DNA of 64,000 nucleotides from JABGQS01 sp963666505 (lineage in GTDB: Bacteria > Bacillota > Clostridia > Christensenellales > SZUA-584): the NCBI GenBank assembly GCA_963666505.2, contig CAXXXL010000001.1, forward strand, positions 62,001 to 126,000, read 5' to 3'. The notes beneath the pieces were generated by a model. The model was given only the letters and a program-made list of their open reading frames with translations. It was not told the origin of the DNA and ran no database searches. A program made the position numbers and the translations under genes. Positions 60,946-64,000 of this stretch are shown here, piece by piece (positions within the stretch are counted from its first letter, which is position 1; every line of letters begins with the position of its first letter).

Positions 60946-62433
60946 CTATCCTTGCCTCTCAAATACATCTATCATCGCAGCATGTATTTTTAAATACATA
61001 CTGTACTTCTTATCAAACATAGTCCTGTACTTCGGTCTGGGCCTAAAGCTCCGCCTAATCTTTGTAACTCTATCTGTAATATCGCTTAAATCATTTATCC
61101 TGCCGCAGCTGTAAGCGCAGAGAAGCGCAGATCCGAGCGAAGCACTTATTTCTCCGTCAAGCTGGTCTATCTGTATATTCAGCACATCAGCCATCGTTTG
61201 CATCCAGACTTCGCTTTTGGAGCCCCCGCCGATTATCCTTATGCTCTCAAACGATGACCGCCCGAATCCCATCTTTGAGGAAAGTTCCTTAAAAGCAAAA
61301 CAAATCCCTTCCATAACGGCATAAACCATATCCCAGCTTGTATGAAGAGAGCGCAGTCCGAAAAATGCTCCGCTGAGGTTAGGGTCCGCATATAGCGTCT
61401 TATCCCCCTGTATGTGCGGATAAAAAATCAATCGTGATTTTCCGGCAGTACTTATATCAATCTTTTCATCTATCTGAGACATATTGCTGATACCTAGTAT
61501 GCTTTTCATCCACCAGTTGAGCGCACTTCCGGCAGACTGAACCGTGCCCTGTACGAGGTAAAAGAACTTCTCGTTATCAAAAGATAACAGTATGTTCTTA
61601 CCTCGTGTTTTAAAATCCGGCTGCTTTCTCTTAAGCATAAACACTCCAGAAGTACCCAGCGAAATCACAGGATATCCGTGCCCTAAGCATCCGGTTGTAA
61701 TTGCCGCAGCAGGATTATCTCCAGTACCTACTATCACCCTAACGTCTTGATTGAGCCCGAACTTCTCAGCCATATCACTACATAGAGTTCCAGCAGTTTG
61801 TGCGCTGCCCCTCACCTGCGGATATATGTTCTCCCGAAGCCCTATAATCTTGCGCATATCCTGCGACCAACGCTTTACACGCAGATCAAAAAGAGAAGAT
61901 GTCGAAGCTTCACAATACTCCGTTCCAATCGTCCCTGTAAAACGATATACAATATAATCAGGACCTATGAGAAACTTATGCAGCTTCAAAAAGTTCTCCG
62001 GCTCTTTTTTCTTCAGCCAATATAAATTTACCGCTGGGCTTCCAATAGATATGATATCCGCAATGTAGCTGATTTTAGTGCAATTACTAATTTGCTCCTT
62101 TAGAAACGGCAGATACTGCTTTGTTCTTTTGTCAGTCCAAAGCAGAGCCGGACGTATCGAATTACCATCATTATCTAGAAATACGGTCGTGTGCATCTGT
62201 CCTGTAACGCCGATGCCTTTTATTTTGCTTCTATCAGATCCCTCAAATATTTCATCCATGCACTTTAATACAGCTCGAAACCAAACGTCTGGTTCAATTT
62301 CGCTCCATTCAGCCTGCGGATGCTCTACTTGATATTCAGCGGAAGCTTTTTTTACTACGATTCCCGTTTCATCAGCCAACACCAGCTTCACAGATGACGT
62401 CCCAATATCAATTCCGATAAATAACGGTTCCAT
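60946..62433 (-). CDS. xylB: FGGY-family carbohydrate kinase, probable xylulokinase
   Basis: A 495-aa sugar kinase with both ASKHA halves: N-terminal GIDIGTSSVKLVL (phosphate 1), GVTGQMHTTVFLD (sugar site, XylB-like), and C-terminal IRIIGGGSKSEVWMQTMADVL (FGGY signature 2, adenosine motif). Xylulokinase is the best guess. Other ketose or polyol kinases of the family are possible, since the partner is a class II aldolase and no xylose isomerase is seen. It is divergent from the aldolase gene. Confidence 0.8.
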   Translation of the reverse strand: MEPLFIGIDIGTSSVKLVLADETGIVVKKASAEYQVEHPQAEWSEIEPDVWFRAVLKCMDEIFEGSDRSKIKGIGVTGQMHTTVFLDNDGNSIRPALLWTDKRTKQYLPFLKEQISNCTKISYIADIISIGSPAVNLYWLKKKEPENFLKLHKFLIGPDYIVYRFTGTIGTEYCEASTSSLFDLRVKRWSQDMRKIIGLRENIYPQVRGSAQTAGTLCSDMAEKFGLNQDVRVIVGTGDNPAAAITTGCLGHGYPVISLGTSGVFMLKRKQPDFKTRGKNILLSFDNEKFFYLVQGTVQSAGSALNWWMKSILGISNMSQIDEKIDISTAGKSRLIFYPHIQGDKTLYADPNLSGAFFGLRSLHTSWDMVYAVMEGICFAFKELSSKMGFGRSSFESIRIIGGGSKSEVWMQTMADVLNIQIDQLDGEISASLGSALLCAYSCGRINDLSDITDRVTKIRRSFRPRPKYRTMFDKKYSMYLKIHAAMIDVFERQG

Positions 62434-62502
62434 TTGATACCCCGTAAAATCTTATTTATTTATGTATATAAGCTGAGAAGAGATTTCTCATGCCCTTTTA
62501 TA

Positions 62503-62531
62503 ATTATCACAAATATATCAAGACAAGTCAA
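62503..62531 (-). promoter_or_regulatory. Predicted promoter of the FGGY kinase gene
   Basis: Minus-strand TTGACT (62531-62526), a 17-bp spacer and GATAAT (62508-62503). A small hairpin (GAGAA/TTCTC) lies in the leader. Confidence 0.55.
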
Positions 62532-62569
62532 TAAAACCTAAATCACAAGTCCTTTTTTTTCGGTCGTTA

Positions 62570-62599
62570 TTGACATTAGTTACAAATTCATAGTACAGT
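62570..62599 (+). promoter_or_regulatory. Predicted promoter of the class II aldolase gene
   Basis: TTGACA (62570-62575) with TACAGT (62594-62599), an 18-bp spacer. AGTTAC is repeated directly across the promoter (about 20 bp apart) and is a candidate operator half-site. Confidence 0.5.
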
Positions 62600-62640
62600 T
62601 ACTAAGGCAGAACGCAGAATACAAAAAGGGGAAATTCAGT

Positions 62641-63474
62641 TTGGAACTATTAAACGGATTTGATATAATAAAATATGCGAAGAAAAAAGGCTTTATTCTT
62701 CCTGCATACAATACAACGAATATGGAAATGACATACGGCATAGTAAGGGGATTATCGCGAGCGAATTTACCCGGTTACGTACAGATAAGCTCATCTAACT
62801 TGCGCCTTTCCAATCCAAGAACAATCGCTACCGTAACATTGGATGCCGTTCGGGATGTTGAAACTCCTATCAGCCTGCACCTCGACCATGGAAAATCTTT
62901 TGAAGATGTAAAGACGTGCGTAGACGCAGGCTTCACATCTATAATGGTCGACGCATCTCATCTTTCGTATGAAGAGAATATTAGGGAGACCAAAAAAACA
63001 GCTGATTATTGTCACGCCTTTGGGCTGCCGGTAGAAGCGGAGCTCGGAGAACTCAAAGGCAAAGAAGACAACATTGTAAACGAACAGGACAGCAAAACAA
63101 ATCCCGATAAGGTATTAGATTACGTAGAGCGCACCTCCTGCGATATGCTAGCGGTATCGGTTGGCAATGTGCACGGTCTGTGTTTAAGGCCAGAAATAGA
63201 TTTAGAACTTCTTCAGAAAATTCATGACGTATGTCCTGTACCCCTGGTGCTGCACGGCGGCTCAGGCATACCGGTTGAAACTATCAAGCAAGCAAAAAAA
63301 ATGGGTCTCATAAAGATTAACTACGGCTCAGCGCTACGCCATGCTTTTATAAAAACCTTTGGGCAAGCATATGAAAAAAATCATAACGAACACAATATAA
63401 TCAACTTAAGCCTTGAATGCGTTGAAAACGTAAGCAATACGGCGCAGGAAATTGTTGAGATGATAAACAGATAG
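62641..63474 (+). CDS. Class II fructose/tagatose-bisphosphate aldolase family protein
   Basis: A 277-aa Zn-dependent TIM-barrel aldolase of the FbaA/GatY/KbaY group: LHLDHGKS (metal-site His and Asp), SIMVDASHLSYEENI, VEAELGEL, VSVGNVHG and VLHGGSGIP. It cleaves a ketose bisphosphate to dihydroxyacetone phosphate plus an aldehyde. Fructose versus tagatose specificity is not decidable here. The start is TTG, 9 bases after AAAGGGG. Its divergence from an FGGY kinase suggests a shared pathway for a ketose or polyol. Confidence 0.88.
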   Translation: MELLNGFDIIKYAKKKGFILPAYNTTNMEMTYGIVRGLSRANLPGYVQISSSNLRLSNPRTIATVTLDAVRDVETPISLHLDHGKSFEDVKTCVDAGFTSIMVDASHLSYEENIRETKKTADYCHAFGLPVEAELGELKGKEDNIVNEQDSKTNPDKVLDYVERTSCDMLAVSVGNVHGLCLRPEIDLELLQKIHDVCPVPLVLHGGSGIPVETIKQAKKMGLIKINYGSALRHAFIKTFGQAYEKNHNEHNIINLSLECVENVSNTAQEIVEMINR

Positions 63475-63630
63475 TAAAAAATTACGAAAGATCACTTTAA
63501 ATTTGACTATTTTATGGGGTAAGGTCATTTGACACTGTTCGTTTTCGAGTTTAATTATCACCAGAATAGCCATATTAACCATAGCGCAGCAATTTGAGAA
63601 TTAAGTAGTTTAGGTGTTTATTTGGTGTTT

Positions 63631-63680
63631 AAAGATACAAAAAGATACTAAACGATACACCACGATACTACACGACAGCA
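63631..63680. repeat. 10-bp tandem repeats with GATAC core
   Basis: Five consecutive 10-mers: AAAGATACAA, AAAGATACTA, AACGATACAC, CACGATACTA and CACGACAGCA. Further GATAC or ACGATA copies lie at 63704, 63724, 63768 and 63813, plus an inverted GTATC at 63743. The 10-bp period places each copy on the same face of the helix and excludes a coding explanation. Confidence 0.75.
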
Positions 63681-63803
63681 CCAGCAAAACCGCATGAAAC
63701 TCGACGATATTACACATTATTAAACGATACTAAACACCGGTAGTATCACTCAAAGAGATAATACGAAACGATACATTACTATACTCAATAATTCAAACAA
63801 TAC

Positions 63804-63832
63804 AAAACGCCCGATACAATGGGCGTTTTTAT
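63804..63832. terminator. Terminator-like hairpin after the GATAC array
   Basis: AAAACGCCC and GGGCGTTTT form a perfect 9-bp stem with an 8-base loop (GATACAAT), ending in TTTTTATTATT. It resembles the rpsI terminator in sequence (ACGCC stem) and in position after ACGAT repeats. Confidence 0.75.
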
Positions 63833-64000
63833 TATTCTTATTGACATAACTGCAGCTTAAAACCATTTAATACTATTTGATTATGTTTGAAAATCATAAT
63901 CATAAGTGATAAAATTGACATACATAAATTCTTCGCAAAACTTTAGAAGCCCTTAGCGTTACAAAACATTAATTAATGTACTGCTTAATATGCCGTAGCC

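Larger units (their letters stand above)
63475..64000. other. Non-coding tail with phased GATAC repeats
   Basis: 526 bp without an ORF. It contains the decamer array at 63631-63680, related copies up to 63818, a terminator at 63804-63829, and a palindrome GATTATG-N9-CATAATC (63879-63901) near the window end that may belong to the promoter region of the next gene. TTGACA occurs at 63535, 63841 and 63919, without good -10 partners. Confidence 0.5.

Noticed and set aside
63475..64000. Plasmid-type iteron origin
   Set aside because: No rep gene or partition gene is nearby and the flanking genes are chromosomal housekeeping genes. The repeats are reported only as an unexplained array.

Overview
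The window looks like chromosomal DNA of an anaerobic, probably endospore-forming member of the Clostridia (Firmicutes). The evidence is a SpoVG, a SpoIID-type lytic transglycosylase, a SpoIIE-type phosphatase, a clostridial DUF3787-like spore peptide, a T-box-controlled ileS, a CarD regulator, a TM1266-type iron-only hydrogenase regulator and a dockerin-tailed secreted subtilase. Base composition is roughly balanced to slightly AT-rich. ATG, GTG and TTG starts with Gram-positive Shine-Dalgarno sites predominate. No rRNA, tRNA, CRISPR array, transposase or phage gene was found.

Layout. 0.1-8 kb: secreted subtilase/dockerin protein, an MFS permease, a small spore-type peptide, the yigZ-tyrS pair, spoVG, a PIN/TRAM membrane protein and a CarD regulator. 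8.2-16.9 kb: a long plus-strand run with a cell-wall trio (FHA protein, FtsW/RodA, class B PBP), then uvrC, then murB-PHP-rapZ-whiA ending in a small HPr-like protein. That protein has Arg at residue 15 instead of the catalytic His and keeps Ser46, so it is Crh-like. 16.9-22.1 kb (minus): AEC transporter, Gfo/Idh oxidoreductase, enolase, YibE/F protein. 22.5-28.7 kb: a large SpoIID/SH3b surface enzyme, a non-coding stretch with a cluster of DnaA-box-like 9-mers, a CARDB membrane protein, and a two-gene operon (TM1266 regulator plus substrate-binding lipoprotein) behind an apparent transcription-attenuating leader of unknown class. 28.9-38.2 kb (plus): an orphan protein, T-box-ileS, a VanY-like carboxypeptidase, a flavoprotein, an SDR, a CPBP protease and a nitroreductase. 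38.3-48.5 kb (minus): PAS-SpoIIE phosphatase, the panT-like/coaX/hom/cupin group, rarA, a second CARDB protein, and a four-gene operon (acetoacetate-decarboxylase-like, alpha/alpha-toroid, two paralogous small proteins). 48.7-60 kb: three related MFS permeases, a DapA-family aldolase, an alkA-ogt repair pair, a CAT-like acetyltransferase, a GGDEF protein, a DUF2974 hydrolase and a YyaL protein. 60-64 kb: rplM-rpsI, divergent FGGY kinase and class II aldolase, and a non-coding tail with 10-bp-phased GATAC repeats related to a shorter array just after rpsI.

How the parts fit. Most of the window is housekeeping: translation (tyrS, ileS, rplM, rpsI), wall synthesis and remodelling (FtsW/PBP, murB, SpoIID, VanY), DNA repair (uvrC, alkA, ogt, rarA), central carbon and its control (eno, rapZ/whiA/Crh-like), and CoA precursor supply (panT-like, coaX). 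The most interesting unexplained items are the attenuator-like leader at 28.69-28.83 kb, the Crh-like protein in a rapZ-whiA operon lacking yvcK, the two phased ACGAT/GATAC repeat arrays, the DnaA-box cluster at 25.3-25.5 kb, and the operon with paired cysteine-rich and cysteine-free small proteins at 45.7-48.5 kb. I found no obvious complete new multi-gene machine. These are leads and remain unproven.
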